Shown piece by piece: positions 54,874-63,880 of a stretch of DNA of 64,000 bases. The DNA is from Mesorhizobium japonicum MAFF 303099. Lineage in GTDB: Bacteria; Pseudomonadota; Alphaproteobacteria; Rhizobiales; Rhizobiaceae. The notes below the pieces were generated by a model, which searched no databases, was not told the origin of the DNA, and saw only the letters and a list, made by a program, of their open reading frames with translations. A program made the position numbers and the translations under genes. The stretch is taken from positions 3,938,001-4,002,000 of the forward strand of contig NC_002678.2 in assembly GCF_000009625.1 (NCBI RefSeq), in the 5' to 3' direction. Positions within the stretch are counted from its first letter, which is position 1, and every line of letters begins with the position of its first letter.

Positions 54874-56958
54874 ATGACCATGCATAAACTTGAACGCCTC
54901 CTGCGCCCGAAATCGATCGCCGTCTTCGGTGGCGTGCAGGCCGCCGCCGTCGTCGCGCAATCGATCAAGATGGGTTTTGCTGGCGAGATCTGGCCGGTGC
55001 ACCCGACCAAGGACGAGGTTGCCGGACGCAAGGCCTACCGGTCCGTCGCCGATCTGCCCGGCGCGCCGGATGCCGCCTTTGTCGGCGTCAACCGGCATCT
55101 GACCATCGAGGTCGTCAAGGCGCTGGCCGAACGCGGCGCCGGCGGCGCCGTCTGCTTTGCCGCCGGCTTCCTCGAGACCGAGGCCTATGACGATGACGGC
55201 GAGCGGCTGCAGGCCGAACTGGTTGCCGCGGCTGGCGAGATGCCGATCATCGGGCCGAACTGCTATGGTCTGATCAACTATGCCGACGGCGCGCTTTTGT
55301 GGCCCGACCAGCATGGCGGCATCCGGCTGGAAGAGGGCGGCAAGGGCGCCGCCATCATCACGCAGTCGTCCAACATCGCCATCAACATGACGATGCAGAA
55401 GCGCGGCCTGCCGATCGCCTTCCTGATGACCGCCGGCAACCAGGCGCAGACCGGCCTCTCCGAAATGGCGCTCGGCCTGATCGAGGATGATCGCGTCACC
55501 TCACTCGGCTTGCACATCGAGGCTTTCGATTCGGTAGCCGGCTTCGAGCGACTGGCGGCACGGGCGCGAGAGCTAAGAAAACCGATCATCGCCATGAAGG
55601 TCGGCCGCTCCGAACAGGCACGGCAGGCCACCGTGTCGCACACCGCCTCGCTGGCCGGCTCGGACGCGGCCTCGGGCGCTTTCCTGAGGCGACTCGGCAT
55701 TGCGCGCGTCGATTCCATCCCCGCCTTCATCGAGGCGCTGAAGCTGCTGCACATCACCGGGCCGCTGCCCGGCTATCGCCTGTCGTCGATGAGCTGTTCG
55801 GGCGGCGAAGCTTCCGTCATGGCCGACAGCGCCGAAGGGCGCTGGGTGAACTTCCCGGTTCTGACGGAAAAACATCGCGCCCATGTCAAGTCGACGCTCG
55901 GGCCGCTGGTCGCGGTGGCCAACCCGTTGGACTACCACACCTTCATCTGGAACAACGAGCCGGCGATGACCGCCACCTTCACCGCCATGGTGTCGGGCGG
56001 CTTCGACCTGAACATGCTGGTGCTCGACTTTCCGCGCCCCGACCGCTGCTCGGTCACCGACTGGTGGGCGACGCTGCGCGCCTTCGAATCGGCGCTGAAG
56101 ACCAACGAGGCACATGGCGCGATCGTCTCCTCGCTGCCGGAGAACCTGCCCGAGGAATACACCGCAGAGCTGATGGCGCGCGGCATGGTGCCGTTGTTCG
56201 GCATTTCCGAGGCCATGGATGCCGCAGGCGCGGCAGCCTTCATCGGCTGGGCATGGGCTGAACCGCAGGCGCAGCCGGTCGACACATCCGCTGCCGGCGC
56301 CGCCGGCGGCGGGCATGTCACGCCCGACGAGGCCGAAGCCAAGGCGCGGCTGATCAAGGCCGGGCTTCCCGTGCCCAAGGGCGAGCGCGCCGGCAATGCG
56401 GTCGAGGCGGTGATTTCCTCGATGGCGCTCGGCTTTCCCGTTGCCCTGAAGGCGCTGGGCGTCACCCATAAATCCGAGGTCGGCGCTGTCCGGCTCAACC
56501 TCAAGGACGCCGAATCCGTCAGCACGGCGGCGCATGATCTGCTGCCGCTCGGCACTGGCCTCTATGTCGAGCGCATGGTGCGCGACGGCGTCGCTGAACT
56601 GATCGTCGGCTTCACCAGGGATCCGATGTTCGGTGCAGTCATGACGCTGGGCACTGGCGGCGTACTGGTCGAATTGCTGCGCGACAGCGTCACCTTGATG
56701 CTGCCGGCGACCCGCGACGACATCGAGGCGGCTTTGCGCGGCCTGAAGCTGTTCCCGCTGCTCGAAGGCTATCGCGGCCGGCCGAAGGCCGATGTCGCGG
56801 CCGCCATCGATGCTATCGCGGGCATTGCCGACTTCGTGCAGAAGAATGCCGGCGAGATCGAGGAACTCGACATCAATCCGCTGATCGTCTGCGTCGAAGG
56901 CAAGGGTGCCTGGATCGCCGACGCGCTGCTGGTGCTCGGAGAAAACAAGAATGTCTGA
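54874..56958 (+). CDS. ADP-forming acyl-CoA ligase (carnitine/crotonobetaine role)
   Basis: Acid-CoA ligase of 694 residues in the ADP-forming superfamily. Domains in order: CoA-binding Rossmann domain (about 5-130), succinyl-CoA synthetase-like domains (140-450) with the phosphohistidine site SHTASLAGSD near residue 252, and an ATP-grasp domain (475-690) with KALGVTHKSEVGAV. In the operon it is expected to activate carnitine, crotonobetaine or gamma-butyrobetaine, replacing AMP-forming CaiC. ATG codons at 54874 and 54880 are both possible; the ribosome site is weak. The long upstream frame is spurious. Confidence 0.85.
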   Translation: MTMHKLERLLRPKSIAVFGGVQAAAVVAQSIKMGFAGEIWPVHPTKDEVAGRKAYRSVADLPGAPDAAFVGVNRHLTIEVVKALAERGAGGAVCFAAGFLETEAYDDDGERLQAELVAAAGEMPIIGPNCYGLINYADGALLWPDQHGGIRLEEGGKGAAIITQSSNIAINMTMQKRGLPIAFLMTAGNQAQTGLSEMALGLIEDDRVTSLGLHIEAFDSVAGFERLAARARELRKPIIAMKVGRSEQARQATVSHTASLAGSDAASGAFLRRLGIARVDSIPAFIEALKLLHITGPLPGYRLSSMSCSGGEASVMADSAEGRWVNFPVLTEKHRAHVKSTLGPLVAVANPLDYHTFIWNNEPAMTATFTAMVSGGFDLNMLVLDFPRPDRCSVTDWWATLRAFESALKTNEAHGAIVSSLPENLPEEYTAELMARGMVPLFGISEAMDAAGAAAFIGWAWAEPQAQPVDTSAAGAAGGGHVTPDEAEAKARLIKAGLPVPKGERAGNAVEAVISSMALGFPVALKALGVTHKSEVGAVRLNLKDAESVSTAAHDLLPLGTGLYVERMVRDGVAELIVGFTRDPMFGAVMTLGTGGVLVELLRDSVTLMLPATRDDIEAALRGLKLFPLLEGYRGRPKADVAAAIDAIAGIADFVQKNAGEIEELDINPLIVCVEGKGAWIADALLVLGENKNV

Positions 56959-57733
56959 CGTCATTTCGACCCGCCGCGAAGGCTCGATTCTCGAGGTCAC
57001 GCTCGACCGGCCCAAGGCCAACGCCATCGACCTGAAGACCTCGCGGCTGATGGGGCAAACCTTCAAGGCGTTCCGCGACGATCCGGAACTGCGCGTCGCC
57101 ATCGTCAAGACATCAGGCGACAAGTTCTTCTGCGCCGGCTGGGACCTGAAGGCCGCCGCCGGCGGCGACGCGGTCGACGGCGACTACGGCGTCGGCGGCT
57201 TCGCCGGCCTGCAGGAATTGCGCGACTTGAACAAGCCGGTCATCGCTTGCGTAAACGGCATGGCGGTGGGCGGCGGCTTCGAACTGGCGCTGTCCTGCGA
57301 TCTCATCTACGCCTCCGACCACTCCTCCTTCGCGCTGCCCGAAATTCGCGCCGGCACGCTGGCCGACGCGGCGACGATCAAGCTGCCGAAGCGCATTCCC
57401 TACCATGTCGCCATGGACCTCCTGCTCACCGGCCGCTGGATGGATGTCGCGGAGGCACATCGCTGGGGCCTGGTCAACGAGGTGCTGCCCAAGGAAAAGC
57501 TCGAGGACCGCGTCTGGGAGATCGCCCGCCTGCTCGCCAGCGGCCCGCCGCTGGTCTTTGCCGCGATCAAGGAGACCGCGCGGGTGGCCGAAGCGCTGAC
57601 CTTCCAGGACGCCATGAACAGGGTAACGCGCCGCCAGTTGGCGACGGTCGATGCGCTCTACGGCTCCGAGGACAATATGGAAGGGTTCCGCGCCTTCGCC
57701 GAAAAGCGCGATCCGGTGTGGAAGGGAAAGTGA
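56951..57733 (+). CDS. Enoyl-CoA hydratase, CaiD-like
   Basis: Crotonase-fold enzyme of 260 residues, the length of CaiD, which hydrates crotonobetainyl-CoA to carnitinyl-CoA. NGMAVGGGFELALSCDLIYAS near residue 100 (oxyanion hole, in parts) and LPEIRAGTLADAATIKLP with the catalytic Glu are clear. Its ATG overlaps the ligase stop by 8 bases. It is the last gene of the carnitine operon; a repeat follows. Confidence 0.88.
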   Translation: MSDVISTRREGSILEVTLDRPKANAIDLKTSRLMGQTFKAFRDDPELRVAIVKTSGDKFFCAGWDLKAAAGGDAVDGDYGVGGFAGLQELRDLNKPVIACVNGMAVGGGFELALSCDLIYASDHSSFALPEIRAGTLADAATIKLPKRIPYHVAMDLLLTGRWMDVAEAHRWGLVNEVLPKEKLEDRVWEIARLLASGPPLVFAAIKETARVAEALTFQDAMNRVTRRQLATVDALYGSEDNMEGFRAFAEKRDPVWKGK

Positions 57734-57740
57734 GCCGCCT

Positions 57741-57848
57741 TACCCTCCCCTTGATGGGGAGGGTCGGACCGAAGGTCCGGGGTGGGGTGAAGCGCCGCCA
57801 CCCCCACCCGCCGCTCCGCGGCGACCTCCCCCCATCAAGGGGAAGGTA
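57741..57848. repeat. GC-rich palindromic repeat after the carnitine operon
   Basis: Outer arms TACCCTCCCCTTGATGGGG and CCCCATCAAGGGGAAGGTA bound a GC-rich core with GGACCGAAGGTCC. It is related to the element between iolD and iolE. It ends right at the ribosome site of the next gene. Confidence 0.7.
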
Positions 57849-57858
57849 AAGGAGTTCC

Positions 57859-58797
57859 ATGACCGACTACACAAAACTCATCGATGCCGAGACCTGGGCC
57901 TTCATCGAGCGGACCAATTCCTATTATCCGCCCGACACGATCGACTACACGATCACCCAGCAGCGCGAGATCTACGACCGCATGTGCCGGGAGTTCTTTG
58001 CCGGCTATCCCCAGGGCGTGACGGTCGAAACCTCGGCCATTGCCACGCCCACGCACGATATCCCGATCCGTATCTACCGAAGCGCCCCGCAACCGGCGGC
58101 GACGGTGCTCTGCATCCATGGCGGCGGCTTCATGCTTGGCGGGCTGGACAGCCATGACGACGTCTGCGCCGAGCTTTGCGCCCGCACCGGCTACGAAGTT
58201 GTCTCGGTCGACTATCGGCTGGCGCCGGAGCATTTGCATCCTGCCGCCTTCGACGACGCGATGACCGCCTTCGCATGGGTTGCATCCACCCGCGATCGCC
58301 CCATCCTGCTCTGCGGCGACAGCGCCGGCGGCAATCTCTGCGCCGCCGTCAGCCACGCCACGCGCGGCCACGTGAAACGGCCGGTCGGTCAGGTGCTGAT
58401 CTATCCCGGTCTCGGCGGCGACCGCTCGAAGGACTCCTATGTCACGCATGCCGAAGCACCGATGCTGACCATGCGCGATCTTGAATTCTACAAGCACATT
58501 CGCACCGGCGGGCAGGATCGCAGCGGCGATGCCACACTGGCGCCGCTGGCCGACACCGACTTCGCCAACCTGCCGCCGACCGTGCTGGTCACCGCGCAGT
58601 GCGACCCGCTGTCTTCAGACGGCGAGACCTATCGCGACCGCATCATCGCGGCGGGCGGGAGAGCCACCTGGTTCGAGGAACCGGGCCTGGTGCATGGCTA
58701 TCTCAGGGCCCGGCACACGGTCGGCCGCGCCCGCGAAAGTTTCACACGGATCGTCGGCGCGGCGGCCGCGCTTGGGCAGGGCGCCTGGCTCTGGTAA
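57859..58797 (+). CDS. Alpha/beta hydrolase, HSL-type
   Basis: A 312-residue serine hydrolase of the hormone-sensitive-lipase family. HGGGFMLGG near residue 94 forms the oxyanion hole, GDSAGGN near 153 carries the nucleophile, VTAQCDPLSSDG the Asp and LVHGYLRA the His. It might act on an ester linked to the pathway upstream, but the repeat between them suggests separate expression. Not a thioesterase type by its motifs. Confidence 0.88.
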   Translation: MTDYTKLIDAETWAFIERTNSYYPPDTIDYTITQQREIYDRMCREFFAGYPQGVTVETSAIATPTHDIPIRIYRSAPQPAATVLCIHGGGFMLGGLDSHDDVCAELCARTGYEVVSVDYRLAPEHLHPAAFDDAMTAFAWVASTRDRPILLCGDSAGGNLCAAVSHATRGHVKRPVGQVLIYPGLGGDRSKDSYVTHAEAPMLTMRDLEFYKHIRTGGQDRSGDATLAPLADTDFANLPPTVLVTAQCDPLSSDGETYRDRIIAAGGRATWFEEPGLVHGYLRARHTVGRARESFTRIVGAAAALGQGAWLW

Positions 58798-58835
58798 GCG
58801 GTTTCCGTCTCACGACGGGCCACCGCACCGTCGTT

Positions 58836-60494
58836 TCACGCCACCGAGCGTCCCGCCGCTCGGCCGGCGCTGCGGCCGGAGAAGATGCAGCCGCCGAGGA
58901 AGGTGCCTTCCAGCGCCGCATAGCCATGCACGCCGCCGCCGCCGAAACCGGCGGCCTCGCCAACGGCATAGAGCCCCGGTACCGGCTGGCCATCGGCGCC
59001 CAGCACGCGGCTGTCGAGATCGGTCTGCAGGCCGCCCAGCGTCTTGCGGGTCAGGATGTTGAGGCGCACCGCGATCAGCGGGCCGTTTGCTGGATCGAGC
59101 ATCTTGTGCGGCTTGGCCGTACGGATGAGCTTGTCGCCGAGATAGGCGCGGGCGCCGCGCAGCGCGGTGATCTGCATGTCCTTGGAAAACGGATTGTCGA
59201 GCTGGCGATCGCGGGCGCGGATCTCGCGTTCCACCTGCGCGACTTCAAGCAGCGGCTCGCCGCCGGCCAGCGCGTTCATGCGCGCCACCAGCTTCGAAAG
59301 GTCGGCCTCGACAATAAAGTCCTCGCCCTTCTCCATGAAGGCCTTCACCGGACCCGGAATGCCCGACGTGGCGCGGCCGAGCACCTGGCGCCAGCTCTTG
59401 CCGGTCAGGTCCGGATTCTGTTCGGAGCCCGACAGCGCGAACTCCTTCTGGATGATCTTCCTGGTCAGGATGAACCAGGAATAGTCGAAGCCGGTGCTCA
59501 TGATGTGGCTGAGCGTGCCCAGCGTGTCGAAACCGGGATAGAGCGGCACCGGCAGGCGTTTTCCCCTGGCATCGAGCCACAGTGACGAAGGGCCGGGCAG
59601 GATGCGGATCGCGTGTTCGGTCCAGATCGGCGCCCAGTTCCTGATGCCCTCGACATAGTGCCACATGCGGTCACGGTTGATGATCGAACCGCCGGCCTGT
59701 TCCGTGATGGCCAGCATGCGGCCGTCGACATGGTCGGGCACGCCGGTGATCATGCGCTTGGGCGCCGTACCAAGGCGCTTTGGCCAGTTTTCCCGCACCA
59801 GTCGATGGTTGCCGCCGATGCCGCCGGAGGCGACGATCACCGCTTGCGCATGCAGCTCGAAATCGCCAGATATGTCGCGCGAGCTCTTGTGGCCACGCTC
59901 GACCGTGCTCGGCTCAAGGACATCGCCGCGCACACCGGTCACGACGTCACCCGCCCGCGTCAATTCGTTGACCCGGTGGCGGAACTTGAAGCTGATCAAT
60001 CCGCGCTTCTGCGCCTCGCGCACGCGCTGCACGAAAGGCTCGAGAACGCCGGGGCCGGTGCCCCAGGTGATGTGGAAGCGCGGTACAGAATTGCCGTGGC
60101 CGATGGCATTGCCGCCGCCGCGCTCGGCCCAGCCGACCACGGGAAAGAATTTCAGGCCGCGCTCGATTAGCCAGGAGCGTTTCTCGCCGGCGGCAAAGCC
60201 GACATAGGCTTCCGCCCATTTGCGCGGCCAGAAATCCTCCGGCCGGTCGAAAGCGGCGGTGCCCATCCAGTCCTCGAGCGCCAGATCATGTGAATCGCGG
60301 ATGCGCATGCGCCGCTGCTCGGGCGAATCCACCAGGAAAAGCCCGCCGAACGACCAGAACGCCTGGCCGCCCAGCGACTGCTCCGGCTCCTGGTCGACGA
60401 TGATGACCTTCTTGCCGGCCTCGGCAAGCTCGGCGGCGGCAACCAACCCGGCCAGGCCCGCGCCGACAATGATCACGTCCGCATCGTCAGCCAT
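58836..60494 (-). CDS. FAD-binding dehydrogenase (KstD/fumarate reductase type)
   Basis: Flavoprotein of 552 residues. ADVIIVGAGLAGLVAAAELAEAG at the N-terminus (in parts) is the FAD motif, and GLYAVGEAAGFGGGGVHG near residue 510 the FAD-closing segment. It belongs to the group annotated as FAD-binding dehydrogenase, near 3-ketosteroid dehydrogenases. The substrate is unknown. It lies 39 bases after the Gfo/Idh gene and may share its transcript. Confidence 0.87.
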   Translation of the reverse strand: MADDADVIIVGAGLAGLVAAAELAEAGKKVIIVDQEPEQSLGGQAFWSFGGLFLVDSPEQRRMRIRDSHDLALEDWMGTAAFDRPEDFWPRKWAEAYVGFAAGEKRSWLIERGLKFFPVVGWAERGGGNAIGHGNSVPRFHITWGTGPGVLEPFVQRVREAQKRGLISFKFRHRVNELTRAGDVVTGVRGDVLEPSTVERGHKSSRDISGDFELHAQAVIVASGGIGGNHRLVRENWPKRLGTAPKRMITGVPDHVDGRMLAITEQAGGSIINRDRMWHYVEGIRNWAPIWTEHAIRILPGPSSLWLDARGKRLPVPLYPGFDTLGTLSHIMSTGFDYSWFILTRKIIQKEFALSGSEQNPDLTGKSWRQVLGRATSGIPGPVKAFMEKGEDFIVEADLSKLVARMNALAGGEPLLEVAQVEREIRARDRQLDNPFSKDMQITALRGARAYLGDKLIRTAKPHKMLDPANGPLIAVRLNILTRKTLGGLQTDLDSRVLGADGQPVPGLYAVGEAAGFGGGGVHGYAALEGTFLGGCIFSGRSAGRAAGRSVA

Positions 60495-60533
60495 TTTTCC
60501 TCCCAGAATTAGCCGGCTATTTATCGCAGAAAG

Positions 60534-61520
60534 TTAAACGGCCTCCCAACCGTCCTTGCCGCCGGCGCGGAAGATGGCGTCGATGACCTTCTGGTTGAGC
60601 ACGGATTCCTCCAGCGTGAAGACACGCTCCTTGCCGCCCTGTGCCGCCCGCGCGAAAGTCTCGACCTCCAGCCGGTACTGCTGCGTGCCGGGGAAGCGGA
60701 ACACCTGCGCCTCGGTGTGGTTCTGGTTGTGCAGTTCGACGCGGTGATGATCGTAAAGCCCGGCATTGAACGGCGAGAAGACCTCGATGAAACCCTTCTC
60801 GCCGTGGAACACCATCACCTGGCGCGCCGCCATCTGCGTCGACAAATAGAAGGACAGTTCGAAATCGCCGAAATCGGCGCGGATCGAGGAGTAGATGTCG
60901 GTGCCGAATTTCTTGTCGCGCTCGATCGTCGCCTGCACACGGCTAGGCTCCTTGCCGGTCGAAAACCGCGTCGAAACGGTGGGGTAAACGCCGATGTCGG
61001 GCAGTGCACCGCCGCCGAGATCGAGCTGGTTGCGCATGTTGTTGGGATCGACATTGTAGTAGGAGAACGCGCCCTGCACATGGCGCAGCCGGCCGATGGC
61101 GCCGCTGGCGATGAGATCGCGCACCTTGATCCATTGCGGGTGGTAGATCACCATGAAGGCTTCGCAAACCAGCACCTTCTTGGCATCGCGCAGCTTGATG
61201 AGGGGGAGGATGTCCTTGGCGTCGAGCGCGAGGGGCTTCTCGACCAGCACATGTTTTCCCGCCTCGATGGCCTTCGCCGTCCATTCGACATGCTGCGATG
61301 TCGGCAGCGGGATATAGACGCCGTCAATGTCCTTGGAGGCCAGCAGTTCCTCGTACGATCCGAACGCAAAGCGGGCGCCGAAACGCTCGGCCAGGGCCCT
61401 GGCTTTCGACAGGTCGCGGCTGGCGATCGCCGACAGCACGCCGTTCTCCGCCTCGACGATTGCCGGCAACAACTGCTCGCGACCGATCTTGGCCGTCGAC
61501 AACACACCCCATCGGAACAT
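60534..61520 (-). CDS. Gfo/Idh/MocA family oxidoreductase
   Basis: NAD(P)-dependent sugar dehydrogenase of 328 residues. [19 protein letters not shown] at the N-terminus, [12 protein letters not shown] near residue 92 (catalytic Lys) and [26 protein letters not shown] (in parts) near 150 resemble bacterial NADP-dependent xylose or glucose dehydrogenases. The substrate is unknown. The ATG at 61520 gives MFRWGVLST; the longer frame was rejected. Confidence 0.88.
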   Translation of the reverse strand: MFRWGVLSTAKIGREQLLPAIVEAENGVLSAIASRDLSKARALAERFGARFAFGSYEELLASKDIDGVYIPLPTSQHVEWTAKAIEAGKHVLVEKPLALDAKDILPLIKLRDAKKVLVCEAFMVIYHPQWIKVRDLIASGAIGRLRHVQGAFSYYNVDPNNMRNQLDLGGGALPDIGVYPTVSTRFSTGKEPSRVQATIERDKKFGTDIYSSIRADFGDFELSFYLSTQMAARQVMVFHGEKGFIEVFSPFNAGLYDHHRVELHNQNHTEAQVFRFPGTQQYRLEVETFARAAQGGKERVFTLEESVLNQKVIDAIFRAGGKDGWEAV

Positions 61521-61599
61521 CACGCTTCTCCATGTCGGTAGTATCAGACGAGGTTTGCCCGAAATCGACGGAAAAGCCAATGACCGAGGCTGACCCAGC

Positions 61600-62175
61600 T
61601 CAGCCCCGCTTCCCCGTCAGCGTCATGTCGAAGTCGACGACGTTGGAATAGAGTGGCGTGCCGACATCCATGCCGTAGCGCGACCGCAGCACCTTGCCGG
61701 TGACATGGAATTTGATCGTGCCGCCCTTCAACCCATCGAGCTCGGCGGTGAACTTTTCCGCAAACGTCTTGCCGCGCGCCGTCAGCCTGCCGGTGACAAG
61801 GGCTGATGTGTCGCCGGTGCGGGTCACGCTGGTCGAGCGGAACTGGATTTCCGGGCTGTTGGCCGCGTCGAACACCGCGTCGGAGCGCAGGAAGGCATCG
61901 ATGCGGCTCTGGCCGGTGCCGACGCTTTCCGGATAGATGGTAAGATCGACCTTCGAGCGCCCGACATCGCCATTGTCGATGCGGATCGTGCCCTTGAAGC
62001 GGGCGAAGGCGCCATCGAAGCCGCCGCCGCCGGCCTTGCCTATGGTAAAACGGATGCTGGAGCTTGCCGGGCTGATCGTGTAGCTGCCGGCGGCGTCGTT
62101 CAATGCCACCGCCGCGGCTGCGGGCACGGCAAGGCATGCGGCAAAAGCCGCGAATCCAAGGATGCGCGCATGCAT
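61600..62175 (-). CDS. YceI-family periplasmic protein
   Basis: A 191-residue exported lipocalin-like protein. The signal peptide ends near residue 21 (AAA-VAL). [18 protein letters not shown] and [28 protein letters not shown] (in parts) are YceI features. The family binds isoprenoid quinone-like lipids. It lies 69 bases after cytochrome b on the same strand, the usual pairing. Confidence 0.9.
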   Translation of the reverse strand: MHARILGFAAFAACLAVPAAAAVALNDAAGSYTISPASSSIRFTIGKAGGGGFDGAFARFKGTIRIDNGDVGRSKVDLTIYPESVGTGQSRIDAFLRSDAVFDAANSPEIQFRSTSVTRTGDTSALVTGRLTARGKTFAEKFTAELDGLKGGTIKFHVTGKVLRSRYGMDVGTPLYSNVVDFDMTLTGKRG

Positions 62176-62244
62176 GGGATTGTTCCTTTCCTGGAGGCAA
62201 CGCTTTTTGGCGTCCTCACCTCACAAACGCGCGTGCCGCCCGCT

Positions 62245-62814
62245 CTATTCCCCACCTGACGAAGGCGTGATCATACGCGTGAGCACGCTGTCGCGCAGCA
62301 GGAAGTGGTGGCGCAGGGCGGCTGCGACATGCAGCGCGACGAGCGCGATGCCCAGATAAGCGAGATACCAGTGCGCGGCCGCCCAGAAGCTTTCGGCGGC
62401 ATCGGATTCGGTGAGCGGCAGATTGGGCATAACGAACAGGTTGAACGGCATGGTCGGGATTTCCAGCGTCGAAACCGAAACCAGCGCCCAGCCCGACAAG
62501 GGCAAGGCCACCTGGAAGGCATAGAGCGCCAGATGCGCGAGCGGCGCCGTATGCCGTTCCAGCGTGCCGACCGAAGGCGGCAGAGGCGGCGTCGCATTGC
62601 CAAGCCGCCAGGCGATGCGCAGGATGATGAGGCCAAGCAGCAGAAAGCCCAACGATTTGTGCAACTGGATCAGCTCGAAAGCGGTGCGCTGGCTGGTCAG
62701 CCGCACCATGATGAAGCCGAGGGCGAACTGGCCGATGAAGATGATGCCGATCAGCCAGTGGAGGATGATGGTTGCCCAACCGTAGCGGGTCGTGGTGTTG
62801 GTGATTGACTGCAT
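62245..62814 (-). CDS. Cytochrome b561 family protein
   Basis: A 189-residue inner-membrane di-haem protein with four hydrophobic helices. Haem His candidates lie in ATIILHWLIGI (near residue 17), QLHKSLGF (near 52), AHWYLAYLGIALVALHVAAALRHH (in parts, near 145-165). It accepts electrons from quinol. The ATG at 62814 gives MQSITNTTT. The paired YceI gene downstream suggests a small redox operon. Confidence 0.9.
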   Translation of the reverse strand: MQSITNTTTRYGWATIILHWLIGIIFIGQFALGFIMVRLTSQRTAFELIQLHKSLGFLLLGLIILRIAWRLGNATPPLPPSVGTLERHTAPLAHLALYAFQVALPLSGWALVSVSTLEIPTMPFNLFVMPNLPLTESDAAESFWAAAHWYLAYLGIALVALHVAAALRHHFLLRDSVLTRMITPSSGGE

Positions 62815-62850
62815 TGTGTGTGAACGACGCTGGACAGAACTTTCTTCCAA

Positions 62851-62889
62851 CGCCCCTCACCCTCCCCACAAGGGGGAGGGTGAGGGGCG
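62851..62889. terminator. Strong 17-bp hairpin after the LysR gene
   Basis: Perfect 17-base arms (62851-62867 and 62873-62889) enclose a 5-base ACAAG loop, 4 bases after the LysR stop and before cytochrome b. It belongs to the CCTCCCC repeat family and could stop read-through from the LysR gene. Confidence 0.65.
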
Positions 62890-62893
62890 TGCC

Positions 62894-63784
62894 CTAACCG
62901 CTCACCTTGAAGAAATCCACGAACGCCCTGAGCGCCGGGCGCATCTGCCTGCGGCTGGGGTAATAGACGAAGAACCCCTCGAAGGGCGGGCACCAGTCCT
63001 CCAGCACGCGGATCAGCCTGCCGTCGGCGAGCGGCGCCCGCACATAAGGCTCGAAGACGAAGGCGAGGCCTGTGCCATCGATCGCGGCTTGCGCGATCAG
63101 ATGGTCCTCGTCGAGGATCAGCGGCCCCTGCGCGGCGATCTCGATTTCTTCGCCGCCCTTCGCGAATTCCCAGCGGTAGAGAATGCCGCTGGAGAAGCGG
63201 AAGCGGATGCAGCGATGATCGGCAAGGTCGCGCGGATGATGCGGCCTCGGCATGGCCGCGAAATAGGATGGCGCGCCGACCACTGCGCCGCGCATGTCCG
63301 GCCCGATACGCACCGCGATCATGTCACGCTGCAGGCTCTCGCCGAGCCGCACGCCGGCGTCGAAGCCGCCTTCCACCACATCGGTGAAACGATCCTCGAT
63401 GAGGATCTCCAGCACGATGTCGGGATAGGCCTTGGCAAATGCGCCGAGCCGTGGCGTCAGCACCAGATGCGCCGCCGTGCGCGGCACGCTGAGCCGCAGA
63501 TTCCCGGCCGGCCGGTCGCGCGCCTCAAGTGCCGTCTCCAGAGCCAGGTCGATTTCGGAAAGGGCAGGACGTAACCGCTCCAGCAATTGCGCGCCCTCTT
63601 CCGTCGGCGCGACGCTGCGCGTGCTGCGCGCAAGGAGCCGCACGCCGAGCCGTGCCTCCAGACTGGACACCGCATGGCTGACCGCCGACGGCGCGATGGC
63701 CAATTCCCTGGCCGCGCCGCGAAAACTGCCGCATTGGGCAACGGTCGCCAGCACGGCAAGCTGTGAGAGATGTGCTCGGTTCAT
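62894..63784 (-). CDS. LysR-family transcriptional regulator
   Basis: A 296-residue regulator: helix-turn-helix at residues about 5-62 (LATVAQCGSFRGAARELAIAPSAVSHAV in parts) and a LysR substrate-binding domain from 90 on. It is divergent from an aldo/keto reductase gene, which it probably controls. The ATG at 63784 gives MNRAHLSQL; the upstream extension was rejected. Confidence 0.9.
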   Translation of the reverse strand: MNRAHLSQLAVLATVAQCGSFRGAARELAIAPSAVSHAVSSLEARLGVRLLARSTRSVAPTEEGAQLLERLRPALSEIDLALETALEARDRPAGNLRLSVPRTAAHLVLTPRLGAFAKAYPDIVLEILIEDRFTDVVEGGFDAGVRLGESLQRDMIAVRIGPDMRGAVVGAPSYFAAMPRPHHPRDLADHRCIRFRFSSGILYRWEFAKGGEEIEIAAQGPLILDEDHLIAQAAIDGTGLAFVFEPYVRAPLADGRLIRVLEDWCPPFEGFFVYYPSRRQMRPALRAFVDFFKVSG

Positions 63785-63880
63785 TGATCTATTTCTTGGA
63801 ACGGGCCGTACGAAGAAGAGCCGATTATCGAACAGACTGCAAGGCGCTATTTCTGCTGCATCACAACAAGGAGACGCGTG

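Noticed and set aside
7517..62889. CRISPR array or integron-type repeats
   Set aside because: The repeats are palindromic, widely dispersed and differ in their cores; there is no regular repeat-spacer pattern or cas or integrase gene.
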